In this document: in pieces, positions 49,208 through 62,229 of the stretch
Layout of the letters: each line of letters starts with the position of its first letter
Position numbering within the stretch: position 1 is the first letter of the stretch
Assembly: GCF_002844535.1 (NCBI RefSeq)
Contig: NZ_PJNH01000005.1
Span: 1 to 64,000 of the forward strand
From: Halalkalibacillus sediminis
GTDB taxonomy: Bacteria; Bacillota; Bacilli; Bacillales; Alkalibacillaceae
DNA: 64,000 nucleotides
Direction: 5' to 3'
Translations under genes and position numbers: made by a program
Notes under the pieces: generated by a model
The model's input: the letters and a program-made list of their open reading frames with translations, nothing else
What the model was told of the DNA's origin: nothing
Databases searched by the model: none

Positions 49208-49516
49208 TTATAATTTAATTTCGATATCTACGCCAGATGGTAAATCTAAACGCATCAATGAATCCACTGTTTGTGGAGACGGGCTCAGAATATCAATCAA
49301 GCGTTTATGTGTACGCATTTCGAACTGCTCACGAGCATCTTTATACTTGTGAACCGCACGTAAGATTGTGTATACAGAGCGTTCTGTTGGCAACGGTATT
49401 GGACCAGATACTTCTGCTCCTGAACGTTTTGCCGTTTCTACGATTTTAACAGCTGACTGATCTAACACCTTGTGATCATAAGCTTTTAATCGGATACGAA
49501 TCTTCTCTTTTGCCAT
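49208..49516 (-). CDS. rpsJ: 30S ribosomal protein S10
   Basis: First gene of the S10 operon; also known as the antitermination factor NusE. The ATG at 49516 (102 aa) has AAAGGAGGG upstream and fits the family start [19 protein letters not shown]; the frame opens eight codons earlier. Transcribed from a promoter about 135 bp upstream through a structured leader. Confidence 0.97.
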   Translation of the reverse strand: MAKEKIRIRLKAYDHKVLDQSAVKIVETAKRSGAEVSGPIPLPTERSVYTILRAVHKYKDAREQFEMRTHKRLIDILSPSPQTVDSLMRLDLPSGVDIEIKL

Positions 49517-49559
49517 TACTTTCCCTCCTTTTTCGCCCATTTTTCATAGACTTTTCTCC

Positions 49560-49619
49560 GTGAAAATTTCCCCACACCTTGCCATGGCAAAGGGGCCGGG
49601 TGTGTCGGCAACCTTTCAC
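49560..49619 (-). promoter_or_regulatory. structured S10 operon leader
   Basis: In the rpsJ leader GTGAAA (49619-49614) pairs with TTTTCAC (49566-49560) and encloses the inner hairpin TTGCC-AT-GGCAA, flanked by ACACC/GGTGT. I recall a very similar CACACCCGG...TTTGCCATGGCAA leader in other Bacillaceae S10 operons. It could be an autoregulatory site for L4 or another product; that is inference. Confidence 0.6.
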
Positions 49620-49650
49620 TTCATCGCCTTATATGACTGCAACATTACTT

Positions 49651-49679
49651 ATTATATAGAAATGTTTTGCCTTTTTCAA
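49651..49679 (-). promoter_or_regulatory. sigma-A promoter of the S10 operon
   Basis: TTGAAA (49674-49679) and TATAAT (49651-49656) with a 17-nt spacer. Start predicted near 49644. Confidence 0.8.
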
Positions 49680-49885
49680 GTAAAATCTATATATCTTTTT
49701 TGCAGTCACTTTGTGTATTATACAAAGGATTGCCTTCAGTTTCAACCTTCTGGGTAATATTCAGAATTCTTATTAAAAGAAATTTTATATTAATAGAAAC
49801 TAGGTTCTTAAATAAATTAGTTTTTTTAATTTATTCCTTTTACTACTTCTCAATTATAGTCCTTGATTCTGACGGATCTTTGTTA

Positions 49886-49989
49886 GACCGTGACACCTGC
49901 AGGAACAACGCGTGACGAAGATCTACTCGAACAAAAGCCTTTTGTTCGAGTTAGCTGAGGCCGCGCCCGCTGTAAAGGAGACACTGCGA
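49886..49989. repeat. structured intergenic repeat, copy B
   Basis: Related to copy A at 34362-34492: both share a GACxCCTxxxGGxAxCA start, a variable inner hairpin, and a GCTGAgGCCGCGCCC end followed by AAAG. Here the inner hairpin is a perfect 12-bp stem ACTCGAACAAAA/TTTTGTTCGAGT (49925-49936 and 49940-49951) with a 3-nt loop. The outer closing stems of copy A are not conserved here. Confidence 0.65.
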
Positions 49990-50109
49990 ACGTTAGGAGA
50001 GCAGATGTCGAAATTATTCCCTTTGGGTGTAAGCATCCGTCGATAAATGATTCGACTGAACCAACTAACCCCAACAATTATTAAAGTGCCAATATTATAG
50101 AAGACAAAT

Positions 50110-50140
50110 AAAAAACTGCCGAGAAAAATCTCGGCAGTTT
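50110..50140 (-). terminator. terminator after tuf
   Basis: A 12-bp stem, AAACTGCCGAGA (50113-50124 on the plus strand as written) and TCTCGGCAGTTT (50129-50140), with T-run on the minus strand (50115-50110). It ends the str operon, 20 bp after the tuf stop. Confidence 0.9.
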
Positions 50141-50160
50141 CTATTAGTTAAGCAATTAAA

Positions 50161-51351
<1,191 letters not shown>

Positions 51352-51403
51352 TTATATTTCCTCCTTAAAATAATTTCTATATTTTTTATTTTATTGAGAG
51401 GCC

Positions 51404-51428
51404 GTCCTTTAGAGTAAATCTAAAGGAC
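51404..51428. promoter_or_regulatory. perfect hairpin in the tuf mRNA leader
   Basis: A 10-bp stem, GTCCTTTAGA (51404-51413) and TCTAAAGGAC (51419-51428) with a 5-nt loop. No T-run follows on the minus strand, so it is not an intrinsic terminator; it could protect the 5' end of a processed or separately started tuf mRNA. Confidence 0.5.
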
Positions 51429-51445
51429 AACTACTCACAATATTT

Positions 51446-51474
51446 GTTATAAGGGATTTTTCGAAAAAAATCAA
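51446..51474 (-). promoter_or_regulatory. candidate tuf promoter
   Basis: TTGATT (51469-51474), directly after the fusA stop, and TATAAC (51446-51451) with a 17-nt spacer. It would allow tuf to be made in excess over the rest of the str operon. Confidence 0.55.
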
Positions 51475-53553
51475 TTACTGTCCACTATTTTTTTTAACAA
51501 TTTCCTCTGAAATTGATTTAGGAACTTCTTCAAAGTGATCGAAGTGCATAGTGTACGTTCCGCGACCTTGAGTGTTCGAACGCAATGATGTTGCGTAACC
51601 GAACATTTCAGAAAGTGGTACGAATGCGTTAACGACAGATGCGTTACCACGAGATCCCATTCCTTCTACACGTCCACGACGGGAAGTAACGTCACCCATG
51701 ATATCTCCCATGTATTCTTCAGGAACAACAATTTCAACTTTCATCATTGGCTCTAGAAGAACTGGGCTACATTTTTGTTTCGCTGCTTTCAATGCCATTG
51801 AAGCAGCTACTTTAAATGCTGTTTCGTTTGAGTCGACATCGTGGTAAGAACCATCATATAATGTCGCTTTAACGTCAATCAATGGATAGCCGGCAACGAC
51901 ACCGTTTTCCATTGCTTCTGCAATACCTGCTTGTACTGCTGGGATGTATTCACGAGGAACAACACCACCGACGATTTTGTTTTCGAATTCGAATCCTGCG
52001 CCCTCTTCATTTGGCTCAAATTTAACCCAAACATGACCGTATTGTCCACGACCACCAGACTGACGTACGAATTTTCCTTCGACTTCCGCAGATGCGCGGA
52101 ACGTTTCACGGTAAGCAACTTGTGGAGCACCAACATTTGCTTCCACTTTAAACTCACGCTTCAGACGGTCAACGATAATGTCTAGGTGAAGCTCACCCAT
52201 ACCATGAATAATCGTTTGGCCTGTCTCTTCGTTCGTTTCTGTACGGAATGTTGGGTCTTCCTCAGCTAGCTTACCAAGAGCAATCGCCATTTTATCTTGG
52301 TCAGCTTTTGATTTTGGTTCAATCGCAACAGCGATAACCGGATCAGGGAAGTCCATAGACTCAAGAATGACGTTGTCTTTTTCGGCACATAGCGTGTCAC
52401 CTGTTCCCGTGTCTTTCAGTCCGACACCTGCTGCGATATCACCAGCATATACAGCGTCGACTTCTTCACGGTGGTTAGCGTGCATTTGTAGGATACGACC
52501 TACACGCTCACGCTTGTCTTTTGTTGAGTTCTTCACGTAAGAACCACTCTTCAGAACACCAGAGTAGACACGGAAGAATGTAATTTTACCAACATAAGGG
52601 TCTGTCGCAACTTTAAATGCAAGTGCTGAGAATGGCTCGTTGTCATCTGACTTACGAATGATCTTCTCTTCTGTATCTGCTACATGACCTTCAATTGCTG
52701 GCACATCTAGTGGAGAAGGCAAGTAATCGATTACTGCATCAAGTAGGAGTTGTACCCCTTTGTTCTTAAATGCAGAACCACACATAACAGGATAGAATTC
52801 AACGTCACAAGTCCCTTGGCGGATTGCAGCTTTGATTTCTGCTGTAGTAAGCTCTTCACCTTCTAGATATTTCATCATTAGTTCTTCATCTAGTTCAGCA
52901 ACCGCTTCTACTAAACGGCTACGGTATTCGTCAGCTTGCTCTTTATAATCATCAGGAATTTCGGTAGCTTTCGCACGAGTTCCTAGATCATCTTCGTAGT
53001 AATAAGCTTTCATTTCAACTAGATCAATGATTCCGTCAAAATTATCTTCTGCACCGATTGGCAACTGGATCGGGTGTGCGTTAGCACCTAGACGATCCTC
53101 AAGAGTACCTACAGAGTAAATGAAATCCGCACCGACTTTGTCCATCTTGTTGATGAATACGATACGTGGCACCCCGTAAGTAGTAGCTTGTCGCCAAACA
53201 GTTTCAGTTTGTGGTTCAACACCAGACTGAGCATCAAGAAGTGCTACAGATCCGTCTAGTACACGTAGAGAACGTTCAACCTCTACTGTGAAGTCTACGT
53301 GTCCTGGTGTATCGATGATATTTATACGATGGTCATTCCATTGGGCTGTGGTCGCAGCAGATGTGATAGTAATACCACGCTCTTGCTCCTGATCCATCCA
53401 GTCCATTTGAGATGCACCTTCGTGAGTTTCTCCCAGCTTATGAATACGTCCTGTATAGAACAAGATACGTTCAGTAGCTGTCGTTTTCCCGGCGTCAATG
53501 TGAGCCATAATACCAATGTTACGATATTTGTCTAAGGAGAACTCTCTTGGCAT
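51475..53553 (-). CDS. fusA: elongation factor G
   Basis: GTPase that drives translocation and, with RRF, ribosome recycling. It has 692 aa: G domain with [17 protein letters not shown] and NKMDKVGAD, then domains II-V with [20 protein letters not shown] in domain IV. No changes typical of fusidic acid resistance were looked for residue by residue. Ribosome site AGGAG upstream of the ATG. Confidence 0.98.
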   Translation of the reverse strand: MPREFSLDKYRNIGIMAHIDAGKTTATERILFYTGRIHKLGETHEGASQMDWMDQEQERGITITSAATTAQWNDHRINIIDTPGHVDFTVEVERSLRVLDGSVALLDAQSGVEPQTETVWRQATTYGVPRIVFINKMDKVGADFIYSVGTLEDRLGANAHPIQLPIGAEDNFDGIIDLVEMKAYYYEDDLGTRAKATEIPDDYKEQADEYRSRLVEAVAELDEELMMKYLEGEELTTAEIKAAIRQGTCDVEFYPVMCGSAFKNKGVQLLLDAVIDYLPSPLDVPAIEGHVADTEEKIIRKSDDNEPFSALAFKVATDPYVGKITFFRVYSGVLKSGSYVKNSTKDKRERVGRILQMHANHREEVDAVYAGDIAAGVGLKDTGTGDTLCAEKDNVILESMDFPDPVIAVAIEPKSKADQDKMAIALGKLAEEDPTFRTETNEETGQTIIHGMGELHLDIIVDRLKREFKVEANVGAPQVAYRETFRASAEVEGKFVRQSGGRGQYGHVWVKFEPNEEGAGFEFENKIVGGVVPREYIPAVQAGIAEAMENGVVAGYPLIDVKATLYDGSYHDVDSNETAFKVAASMALKAAKQKCSPVLLEPMMKVEIVVPEEYMGDIMGDVTSRRGRVEGMGSRGNASVVNAFVPLSEMFGYATSLRSNTQGRGTYTMHFDHFEEVPKSISEEIVKKNSGQ

Positions 53554-53603
53554 AATTATTTCTCCTTCCTGAATTGAAGTTTAGTTTTTGTGTTCGTTGA
53601 TTA

Positions 53604-54074
53604 TTACCAACGATAGTGAGCGAATGCTTTGTTAGCTTCAGCCATTTTATGCATTTCTTCACGACGCTTAACAGCAGCTCCTGTGTTGTTAGACGCGTCA
53701 AGAACTTCATTAGCTAAGCGCTCTTCCATTGTCTTTTCGCCGCGAAGTCTAGCATAGTTTACGATGAAACGTAGACCTAATGCTTGACGACGTTCTGGAC
53801 GTACTTCAACCGGTACTTGGTAGTTAGAGCCACCTACACGTCTTGCACGAACCTCAAGTACTGGCATTACGTTTTTCATTGCTTCTTCAAATACATCTAT
53901 AGCGTTTTGACCGCTACGCTCTTCGACTAAGTCGAAAGCTTTATATAGAATTTTTTGAGCAACACCTTTTTTGCCATCATACATGATTTGGTTGATCAAG
54001 CGTGTAACTAATTTTGATTTATACATCGGATCTGGTAGTACATCTCTTTTTGGTACTGCACCTTTACGTGGCAT
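53604..54074 (-). CDS. rpsG: 30S ribosomal protein S7
   Basis: Initiates assembly of the 30S head and contacts E-site tRNA. It has 156 aa, with [20 protein letters not shown] and [20 protein letters not shown]. Lies between rpsL and fusA, the standard str order. Confidence 0.98.
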   Translation of the reverse strand: MPRKGAVPKRDVLPDPMYKSKLVTRLINQIMYDGKKGVAQKILYKAFDLVEERSGQNAIDVFEEAMKNVMPVLEVRARRVGGSNYQVPVEVRPERRQALGLRFIVNYARLRGEKTMEERLANEVLDASNNTGAAVKRREEMHKMAEANKAFAHYRW

Positions 54075-54114
54075 ATAGTGATCCTCCCTTCCTAACTTTA
54101 TTTAGTTCATTGTT

Positions 54115-54534
54115 TTATTTTTTCTCTTTAGGCATCTTCGTGCCGTACTTAGAGCGACCTTGTCTGCGGCCATCAACACCTGCAGTGTCTAGTGCTCCAC
54201 GTACGATATGATAACGTACACCTGGTAAGTCTTTTACACGTCCACCACGGATCAATACAACACTGTGTTCTTGTAGGTTGTGACCGATTCCTGGAATGTA
54301 CGCTGTTACTTCGATTTGGTTAGAAAGACGTACACGTGCATATTTACGTAATGCTGAGTTCGGTTTCTTTGGAGTCATAGTAGCAACACGAGTACATACA
54401 CCACGTTTTTGTGGAGCAGGGTTATTCGTGAACTTTTTCTTGTATGAGTTGAAACCTTTATTTAGTGCTGGTGAGTCAGATTTTTGTGTCTTTGACTGAC
54501 GACCTTTACGTACTAATTGGTTAATAGTTGGCAT
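54115..54534 (-). CDS. rpsL: 30S ribosomal protein S12
   Basis: Decoding-centre protein and streptomycin target. The family start [12 protein letters not shown] is the ATG at 54534 (139 aa), with GGAGG before it; the frame opens 29 codons earlier. The loops [15 protein letters not shown] and [13 protein letters not shown] keep the lysines whose change gives streptomycin resistance, so the protein looks wild type there. Confidence 0.97.
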   Translation of the reverse strand: MPTINQLVRKGRQSKTQKSDSPALNKGFNSYKKKFTNNPAPQKRGVCTRVATMTPKKPNSALRKYARVRLSNQIEVTAYIPGIGHNLQEHSVVLIRGGRVKDLPGVRYHIVRGALDTAGVDGRRQGRSKYGTKMPKEKK

Positions 54535-54643
54535 GGTTTTTCCTCCCTTCAAAATTAGGTTCTTTAATACCACACATCCAGGTGGTTCATACTTGGGCAA
54601 AAAAACAAACTTAACACACAACCATCATGATTATGCATGAAGT

Positions 54644-54895
54644 TTATCTTCTGATTGCCACTGTGGCAGCGCCTACGTCGATTCCGCTTGCTTTACCAAG
54701 TTCCTTAGAGGATTCAACATAAAGGATCGGTATACCGAGTTCATCCGCTGTCTTTAAAACTTTATCTGTTATACGTCGTTCAGCATTTTCAGCGATGACG
54801 ACTTCTTGTACCTCTCCATTTTTCATGGAGTTAAGTACTTGTTTTGCTCCAATAACAATACCGTTACTAGCCTGTGCTACTTTATCATAAGACAT
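54644..54895 (-). CDS. ybxF: L7Ae family kink-turn RNA-binding protein YbxF
   Basis: An 83-aa member of the L7Ae/L30e/S12e/Gadd45 fold that in B. subtilis binds kink-turn RNAs and associates with ribosomes. Visible features are GIVIGAKQVLNSMKNGEVQE and the conserved end GKASGIDVGAATVAI. The ATG at 54895 has GGAGG 8 nt upstream. First gene of the str operon, just after its promoter. Confidence 0.93.
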   Translation of the reverse strand: MSYDKVAQASNGIVIGAKQVLNSMKNGEVQEVVIAENAERRITDKVLKTADELGIPILYVESSKELGKASGIDVGAATVAIRR

Positions 54896-54940
54896 TTCTA
54901 AATCCTCCAAAGTAACAAGGTTAAATGAAGCACCTTGAAT

Positions 54941-54969
54941 ATATTATCACTGACGAAAAATGTTGTCAA
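54941..54969 (-). promoter_or_regulatory. sigma-A promoter of the str operon
   Basis: TTGACA (54964-54969) and TAATAT (54941-54946) with a 17-nt spacer, in the gap between rpoC and ybxF. I see no strong terminator between rpoC and this promoter. Confidence 0.8.
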
Positions 54970-55014
54970 TAATAATTTGCCATTTCATCCAAGGCGCTTC
55001 TACCTTATTTCTTT

Positions 55015-58000
55015 TTAAATCTCAGTTGGTTCTTCCACTGGTTTTTCTGCGACTAGCTCTTCGTCTTTATCTGCTTCTAATTGGCGGTATCGTTGTAAAC
55101 CGGTACCCGCAGGAACAAGCTTACCGATGATGACATTCTCTTTCAAGCCGAGTAACTCATCATACTTACCTTTAATTGCTGCGTCTGTAAGAATTCTTGT
55201 GGTTTCTTGGAATGATGCAGCTGATAAGAAGGAATCTGTTTCAAGAGACGCTTTCGTGATACCGAGTATGATCGGCTTCCCAATAGCTGGTTGCTTGCCT
55301 TCGATCAATGCATCTTTGTTTACGTTCTTGAAGTCTTGAATTTCCATCAATGATCCTGGCAATACATCCGTGTCGCCTGCTTCTGTCACACGTACTTTAC
55401 GTAGCATCTGACGAACCATGACTTCGATGTGTTTATCACTGATTTCAACACCTTGCATACGATAAACTTTTTGCACTTCTTTCAGCAAGTACTCCTGAAC
55501 ACCTTGCAGACCTTGAACTTTGATTAGTTCTTTAGGGTCTACGGAACCTTCTGTTAAGGATTGACCAGCAATAACTTCTTGGCCTTCCTCAACTTTTACT
55601 CGTGCATTATATGGTGTAGTGTACGATTTCGTTTCGACTTCACCTTGCACGGTAATTTCTTTCTTATCCTTCACGTCATCTATTTGGGTTACAGTACCAT
55701 AAATTTCACTGATTACTGCTTGACCTTTCGGATTACGTGCTTCAAATACCTCTTGGATACGAGGTAGACCTTGTGTGATGTCGTCACCTGCAACCCCACC
55801 TGTGTGGAATGTACGCATAGTAAGCTGTGTACCAGGTTCACCGATTGACTGAGCCGCGATGATACCGACTGCTTCACCGACTTCAACCTGATCACCAGTA
55901 GCCATGTTCATGCCATAACATTTTTCACATGCACCATGGTGTGTGTTACAAGTGAATACTGAACGGATAACGACTTCTTCAATGCCTGATTCGATAATTT
56001 CTTTTGAAATATCTTCAGTCAGCAAGTCGTTACGTTTAGCAAGGACTTTTCCTGTTTCAGGATGCTTGATAGATCTGAAGGCTCTACGTCCGATTAAACG
56101 GTCAATCAATGGCACGATGATTTCGTTGCCTTCAGTCAATGCACTAACTGTCATACCGCGATCAGTTCCACAATCGTCTTCACGGATGATGACGTCTTGT
56201 GCAACATCCACTAGTCTACGTGTCAGGTAACCTGAGTCGGCTGTCTTCAGTGCAGTATCGGCTAGACCTTTACGAGCACCGTGAGTAGAGATAAAGTACT
56301 CTAATACCGTCAGACCTTCACGGAAACTTGATTTGATCGGTAATTCGATGATACGTCCAGATGGGTTAGCCATAAGACCACGCATACCAGCTAACTGTGT
56401 AAAGTTAGAGGCGTTACCACGCGCACCGGAATCACTCATCATGTAGATTGGGTTTAGTGATTCTAATGATCCCATCAATTTATTCTGGATTTTGTCTTTA
56501 GCTTCCGTCCAGATGGAAATTACACGGTCATATCTTTCACTCTCTGTAATCAAACCACGACGGAACTGCTTCATGACTTTATCGATTTTTTCTTGAGATT
56601 CATCCAATACATCTTGCTTATCAGGAAGAACAACGATGTCAGATACACCTATTGTAATACCTGCTTTAGTAGAGTATTTGAATCCTAAGTCCTTCATACG
56701 GTCAAGCATCTTAGATGTTTCCGTAATCTGATAGAACTTAAACACTTGTGCGATGATATCTCCTAGAATACCTTTCTTGAAAGGTAGTATTAGTTCACGC
56801 TTGCTGATTTCTTCCTTTACATCAGAAGTCGGATCGACGAAGTATTCATCTGGAGTCAAGTTCTCCAAGTTATCGTTCGTCGGTTCGTTGATATAAGGGA
56901 ATGAATCAGGCAAGATTTCGTTAAAAATGATCTTACCTACCGTCGTCAATAGCAGCTTACCTTTTTGTTCATCAGTGAACTTAGGATTATCGATTCCGGA
57001 TGCTGCTACTGCAATTCTACTATGCAAATGCACGTAACCATTGTCATAAGCTAGTATAGCTTCGTGAGGAGTTGAGAATGTTGCACCTTCTCCAAGTGCA
57101 TTCTCTCTTTCTAATGTTAAGTAATAGTTACCTAACACCATATCCTGTGAAGGCGTTACAACTGGCTTACCATCTTTAGGGTTCAAGATGTTCTGTGCTG
57201 CTAACATCAAGATTCTTGCCTCAGCTTGTGCTTCCGGAGAAAGTGGTACGTGAACAGCCATTTGGTCACCATCGAAGTCAGCGTTATATGCTGTACAAAC
57301 GAGTGGGTGCAAACGGATCGCACGCCCTTCAACAAGTGTAGGCTCAAATGCTTGAATCCCTAAACGGTGCAATGTCGGTGCACGGTTAAGTAATACAGGG
57401 TGTTCTTTAATTACATCTTCAAGTACATCCCAGATTTCAGGACGTAGTCTCTCAATGTTTCTCTTCGCAGACTTGATGTTGTGCGCTAAGCCACGGTCTA
57501 CAAGTTCTCTCATTACGAACGGCTTGAAAAGCTCGATGGCCATTTCTTTCGGAAGACCACACTGATACATTTTCAAGTTCGGACCTACAACGATTACAGA
57601 ACGACCTGAATAGTCAACACGTTTACCAAGTAAGTTCTGACGGAAACGACCTTGCTTACCTTTCAACATATGAGAAAGAGACTTCAATGGACGGTTTCCT
57701 GGACCAGTAACTGGACGTCCACGACGACCATTATCTATTAGAGCATCTACTGATTCTTGCAACATACGTTTCTCGTTTTGAACGATGATCGTAGGTGCAC
57801 CTAAGTCTAATAGACGCTTCAAACGATTGTTACGGTTGATTACTCTGCGGTATAGATCGTTTAAATCTGAGGTCGCAAAGCGCCCACCATCTAATTGAAC
57901 CATCGGTCGCAATTCTGGTGGAATGATTGGTAGAACATCAAGGATCATCCAAGAAGGATCATTCCCTGAGTTTCTGAATGACTCTAGCACTTCTAAGCGT

Positions 58001-58623
58001 TTGATCGCTCTAGTACGACGTTGACCTTGTGCAGTTTTAAGCTCTTCTTTAAGCTCGGTAACTTCTTTGTCCAAATCAACATCTTGTAATAATTTACGAA
58101 TCGCCTCAGCACCCATGTTAGCTTTGAAAGTGTTGCCGTACTTATCATAATAGGCACGGAATTCTTTCTCAGAAAGAAGTTGCTTCTTCTCAAGCGGAGT
58201 ATCGCCAGGTTCAGTTACGATATACGCCGCAAAATAAATCACTTCTTCTAAAGCTCTTGGAGATAAATCTAGGATTAGTCCCATTCGACTTGGAATCCCT
58301 TTGAAATACCAAATGTGAGATACAGGGGCAGCTAGTTCAATGTGCCCCATGCGCTCACGACGTACTTTAGACTTCGTTACTTCAACACCACAACGGTCAC
58401 ATACAACGCCTTTGTATCTTACACGCTTGTATTTTCCGCAATGACATTCCCAGTCCTTTGTAGGACCGAAGATTCTTTCACAGAAAAGACCGTCTTTTTC
58501 TGGCTTTAAGGTACGGTAATTGATTGTTTCAGGTTTCTTTACTTCGCCAAATGACCATGAACGGATTTTGTCTGGTGAAGCCAAACCTATTTTCATATAC
58601 TCAAATCTGTTTACATCGATCAA
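55015..58623 (-). CDS. rpoC: DNA-directed RNA polymerase subunit beta'
   Basis: Catalytic half of RNA polymerase. It has 1202 aa, with the N-terminal zinc site CHCGKYK...CDRCG, the magnesium-binding [12 protein letters not shown], the bridge-helix/trigger-loop region around [10 protein letters not shown] and GAGDDITQG-type [15 protein letters not shown], and a second zinc site in [11 protein letters not shown]. Follows rpoB by 48 bp with AGGGAGG in the gap. Confidence 0.98.
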   Translation of the reverse strand: MIDVNRFEYMKIGLASPDKIRSWSFGEVKKPETINYRTLKPEKDGLFCERIFGPTKDWECHCGKYKRVRYKGVVCDRCGVEVTKSKVRRERMGHIELAAPVSHIWYFKGIPSRMGLILDLSPRALEEVIYFAAYIVTEPGDTPLEKKQLLSEKEFRAYYDKYGNTFKANMGAEAIRKLLQDVDLDKEVTELKEELKTAQGQRRTRAIKRLEVLESFRNSGNDPSWMILDVLPIIPPELRPMVQLDGGRFATSDLNDLYRRVINRNNRLKRLLDLGAPTIIVQNEKRMLQESVDALIDNGRRGRPVTGPGNRPLKSLSHMLKGKQGRFRQNLLGKRVDYSGRSVIVVGPNLKMYQCGLPKEMAIELFKPFVMRELVDRGLAHNIKSAKRNIERLRPEIWDVLEDVIKEHPVLLNRAPTLHRLGIQAFEPTLVEGRAIRLHPLVCTAYNADFDGDQMAVHVPLSPEAQAEARILMLAAQNILNPKDGKPVVTPSQDMVLGNYYLTLERENALGEGATFSTPHEAILAYDNGYVHLHSRIAVAASGIDNPKFTDEQKGKLLLTTVGKIIFNEILPDSFPYINEPTNDNLENLTPDEYFVDPTSDVKEEISKRELILPFKKGILGDIIAQVFKFYQITETSKMLDRMKDLGFKYSTKAGITIGVSDIVVLPDKQDVLDESQEKIDKVMKQFRRGLITESERYDRVISIWTEAKDKIQNKLMGSLESLNPIYMMSDSGARGNASNFTQLAGMRGLMANPSGRIIELPIKSSFREGLTVLEYFISTHGARKGLADTALKTADSGYLTRRLVDVAQDVIIREDDCGTDRGMTVSALTEGNEIIVPLIDRLIGRRAFRSIKHPETGKVLAKRNDLLTEDISKEIIESGIEEVVIRSVFTCNTHHGACEKCYGMNMATGDQVEVGEAVGIIAAQSIGEPGTQLTMRTFHTGGVAGDDITQGLPRIQEVFEARNPKGQAVISEIYGTVTQIDDVKDKKEITVQGEVETKSYTTPYNARVKVEEGQEVIAGQSLTEGSVDPKELIKVQGLQGVQEYLLKEVQKVYRMQGVEISDKHIEVMVRQMLRKVRVTEAGDTDVLPGSLMEIQDFKNVNKDALIEGKQPAIGKPIILGITKASLETDSFLSAASFQETTRILTDAAIKGKYDELLGLKENVIIGKLVPAGTGLQRYRQLEADKDEELVAEKPVEEPTEI

Positions 58624-58671
58624 GGAGCAAACCTCCCTTATTTTATCAACGAATGGATCTCACTCACTCGT

Positions 58672-61600
58672 TTATTCACTCACGTCTTCGTTACGTTCTA
58701 AATTCACATTCAATTGATCCGAGGATTGTTCATCATCTTCTAAATCACGCATATCGATTTCATCCTCGTCTTGAGTTAACATCTTAACGTCCATCCCTAA
58801 ACTTTGAAGCTCTTTTATCAATACTCGGAAGGATTCTGGAACACCAGGAGCTGGTAGATTTTCACCCTTCACAATCGCTTCATAAGTTTGTACACGCCCT
58901 ACGACGTCATCGGATTTAACAGTTAAGATTTCTTGAAGTGTATAAGCTGCACCATATGCTTCCAGTGCCCAAACTTCCATCTCACCGAAACGCTGACCAC
59001 CGAATTGTGCTTTACCACCTAACGGTTGCTGCGTTACAAGTGAATAAGGACCTGTAGAACGAGCGTGCAATTTATCATCAACCATGTGCTCAAGTTTAAT
59101 CATATACATGACACCAACAGATACACGGTTATCGAATGCATCACCTGTACGGCCATCGTATAATACTGTCTTAGCATCTCGAGCTAAACCAGCTTCCTCA
59201 ATTGTTGACCATACATCTTCCTCGTTAGCACCATCGAATACTGGAGTTGCAACGTGGATGCCCATTTCACGAGCTGCCATTCCTAAGTGTAACTCCAATA
59301 CCTGCCCAATGTTCATACGTGATGGTACACCCAGTGGGTTTAACATAACATCAACAGGCGTTCCATCTGGTAAAAACGGCATGTCTTCTTCCGGTAAAAT
59401 ACGTGAAATAACACCTTTGTTACCATGACGTCCTGCCATTTTGTCACCTTCAGAAATCTTACGCTTCTGAACGATATATACACGTACTAAGTTGTTGACA
59501 CCAGGAGATAGTTCATCCCCGTCCTCACGGTTGAAGGTCTTAACGTCAAGGACGATTCCTCCACCACCATGTGGCACGCGTAAAGATGTGTCTCGGACTT
59601 CCCTAGCTTTTTCACCGAAGATTGCATGTAATAGACGTTCTTCTGCAGAAAGTTCTGTCATACCTTTAGGAGTTACTTTACCAACAAGCAAATCCCCGTC
59701 AGTAACTTCAGCACCTACACGAATAACACCATCTTCATCCAAGTTTTTAAGAGCGTCTTCTCCTACGTTAGGAATATCCCGAGTAATTTCTTCAGGTCCT
59801 AATTTCGTGTCACGAGCTTCTGATTCGAATTCTTCGATATGAATCGATGTGAATTCATCCTCTTTGACCATACGCTCACTCATGATGACGGCATCCTCGT
59901 AGTTGTAACCGTCCCACGTCATAAATGCAACAAGAGCGTTTTTACCAAGTGCCATCTCACCGTTATCCATAGATGGTCCGTCAGCCAGGATTTCCCCTTT
60001 AACTACACGGTCACCTTTAGATACGATCGGCTTCTGGTTATAACAAGTTCCTTGGTTGGAACGGACGAATTTTAATAAGCGGTAGCGATCTAAGTCACCT
60101 TCTACTTCTTTTCCATCAACTTCTTTAATTTGTCTTACATGAATTTCTTTCGCTTCGACTTTCTCAACGATTCCTTCATGTCTGTTAATGACTGAAGCAC
60201 CACTATCTTTACCTGAAACATATTCCATTCCAGTTCCTACGAAAGGAGCTTCTGGACGAAGCAATGGTACCGCCTGACGCTGCATGTTCGCACCCATCAA
60301 TGCACGGTTCGAGTCATCGTTTTCCAAGAAAGGAATACATGCAGTTGCCGCTGAGACAACCTGTTTCGGTGATACGTCCATGTAATCGATTTGTTCACGT
60401 GGAACGACCGTGTTTTCCCCGCGGAAACGTGCGATGACTTCTTCATCTATGAACGATCCATCTTCATCTAGTTTCGCGTTTGCTTGGGCTACGATATAGT
60501 TATCTTCTTCGTCAGCTGTCAGATAATCTGACTGACTTGTTACCTTGTTCGTTTCAGGGTCAACCTTACGATAAGGAGTTTCGATGAAACCGAATGGATT
60601 AACTTTCGCATAAGTTGAAAGCGAGTTGATCAACCCGATATTCGGACCCTCTGGAGTTTCGATCGGACACATTCTTCCATAGTGGGAGTAGTGTACGTCA
60701 CGAACTTCAAAACCTGCACGCTCACGTGTCAAACCACCCGGCCCTAATGCTGATAGACGACGCTTATGCGTCAATTCAGCTAGTGGGTTTGTTTGATACA
60801 TGAACTGTGACAACTGTGAGCTACCAAAGAATTCTTTGATTGAAGCAATCACAGGTCTAATATTGATAAGTTGTTGTGGTGTAATTGATTCAGTATCTTG
60901 AATGGACATGCGTTCACGAACAACACGCTCCATACGAGATAAACCGATACGGAATTGGTTTTGAAGCAATTCACCAACTGAACGCAAACGACGGTTACCT
61001 AGGTGGTCAATGTCGTCTGTGTTTCCAACCTGATGTAAAATATTGAAGAAATAACTGATAGAAGCAATGATGTCAGCAGGCGTAATGTTTTTGATACTAT
61101 CATCCACATTCGCATTACCAATGACATTCAATGTTCTTTCGCCTTCAGGATCAGTCGGGTCTAGAATCTTAACCGATTGGACTTTGACTGGATCTTCAAG
61201 AACTCCATCTTGTGGCTCAAGGATCTTCTCACCGAAAGCTTCGTCCTCTACTTCTAATAAAGGCAATACTTTATCTAATACACGGCGAGTAAGTTTATCA
61301 CCTTTTCTAGCGATTACTTCTCCCGTTTCTTCGTCAGCAATCGTTTCAGCAAGCGTCTGGTTGAACAGGCGGTTTTTCAAATGAAGTTTCTTGTTCATTT
61401 TGTAACGCCCAACGCGAGCTAAATCATATCTTTTAGGATCGAAAAAGCGTGAAATCAATAGACTACGAGCACTTTCCGCTGTTGGTGGTTCACCAGGGCG
61501 GAGCCTTTCGTAAATTTCTATTAAAGCTTTTTCACTATCTTCTGTATTATCTTTTTCTAAAGAGTTTCTTAGATACTCGTTATCTCCAAGCAAATCAATG

Positions 61601-62229
61601 ATTTCGTCATCATTACTGAAGCCTAGAGCACGCAATAATACAGTTATCGGTAATTTACGAGTACGATCAATACGTACATGGACTACATCTTTCGCATCAG
61701 TTTCAAACTCTAACCATGCACCACGGTTAGGAATAACTGTTGCAGTGTGACCTTTTTTACCGTTTTTATCTACTTTGGAATTGAAGTAAACACTTGGTGA
61801 ACGTACTAGCTGAGAAACGATTACGCGCTCAGCACCGTTAATGATGAACGTACCAGTGTCCGTCATCAATGGGAAATCACCCATAAATACTTCTTGTTCT
61901 TTCACTTCCCCAGTTTCTTTGTTAAGAAGACGAACTTTCACTCTCAGTGGAGCATTGTATGTTACGTCTCTCTCTTTTGCTTCATCGACTGGGTACTTTG
62001 GTTCTTCCAAACTATAATCCACGAATTCTAGTGAAAGATTCCCTGTGAAATCTTCGATTGGAGAAATGTCCTGAAACATCTCTTTCAAACCTTCTTCTAA
62101 GAACCAATCGTAAGAAGCTGTTTGAATCTCGATTAAATTAGGAAGTTCCTGTACTTCACTGATTCTAGCGTAACTACGACGCTGGCGGTGTCGACCGTAT
62201 TGAACTAGTTGACCTGTCAACTGCTTCAC
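58672..62229 (-). CDS. rpoB: DNA-directed RNA polymerase subunit beta
   Basis: Large subunit of RNA polymerase forming one pincer and part of the active site. It has 1185 aa, with [34 protein letters not shown] and [12 protein letters not shown]. In the rifampicin pocket the sequence reads [17 protein letters not shown]: Tyr478 replaces the Asp that is nearly invariant (E. coli Asp516), a change known to lower rifampicin sensitivity in other bacteria. The rest of the pocket ([13 protein letters not shown]) is wild type. Transcribed from a promoter at the end of the methyltransferase gene through a leader of over 300 nt. Confidence 0.98.
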   Translation of the reverse strand: MKQLTGQLVQYGRHRQRRSYARISEVQELPNLIEIQTASYDWFLEEGLKEMFQDISPIEDFTGNLSLEFVDYSLEEPKYPVDEAKERDVTYNAPLRVKVRLLNKETGEVKEQEVFMGDFPLMTDTGTFIINGAERVIVSQLVRSPSVYFNSKVDKNGKKGHTATVIPNRGAWLEFETDAKDVVHVRIDRTRKLPITVLLRALGFSNDDEIIDLLGDNEYLRNSLEKDNTEDSEKALIEIYERLRPGEPPTAESARSLLISRFFDPKRYDLARVGRYKMNKKLHLKNRLFNQTLAETIADEETGEVIARKGDKLTRRVLDKVLPLLEVEDEAFGEKILEPQDGVLEDPVKVQSVKILDPTDPEGERTLNVIGNANVDDSIKNITPADIIASISYFFNILHQVGNTDDIDHLGNRRLRSVGELLQNQFRIGLSRMERVVRERMSIQDTESITPQQLINIRPVIASIKEFFGSSQLSQFMYQTNPLAELTHKRRLSALGPGGLTRERAGFEVRDVHYSHYGRMCPIETPEGPNIGLINSLSTYAKVNPFGFIETPYRKVDPETNKVTSQSDYLTADEEDNYIVAQANAKLDEDGSFIDEEVIARFRGENTVVPREQIDYMDVSPKQVVSAATACIPFLENDDSNRALMGANMQRQAVPLLRPEAPFVGTGMEYVSGKDSGASVINRHEGIVEKVEAKEIHVRQIKEVDGKEVEGDLDRYRLLKFVRSNQGTCYNQKPIVSKGDRVVKGEILADGPSMDNGEMALGKNALVAFMTWDGYNYEDAVIMSERMVKEDEFTSIHIEEFESEARDTKLGPEEITRDIPNVGEDALKNLDEDGVIRVGAEVTDGDLLVGKVTPKGMTELSAEERLLHAIFGEKAREVRDTSLRVPHGGGGIVLDVKTFNREDGDELSPGVNNLVRVYIVQKRKISEGDKMAGRHGNKGVISRILPEEDMPFLPDGTPVDVMLNPLGVPSRMNIGQVLELHLGMAAREMGIHVATPVFDGANEEDVWSTIEEAGLARDAKTVLYDGRTGDAFDNRVSVGVMYMIKLEHMVDDKLHARSTGPYSLVTQQPLGGKAQFGGQRFGEMEVWALEAYGAAYTLQEILTVKSDDVVGRVQTYEAIVKGENLPAPGVPESFRVLIKELQSLGMDVKMLTQDEDEIDMRDLEDDEQSSDQLNVNLERNEDVSE

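Larger units (their letters stand above)
49517..50160. other. intergenic region between tuf and rpsJ
   Basis: It contains, from right to left, the tuf terminator, structured repeat copy B, about 180 bp of AT-rich sequence without recognised signals, the S10 promoter and the S10 leader. No gene is seen. Confidence 0.6.

Noticed and set aside
54535-54621. 29-residue N-terminal extension of S12.
   Set aside because: It contains the GGAGG ribosome site of the true ATG and has no counterpart in the family.
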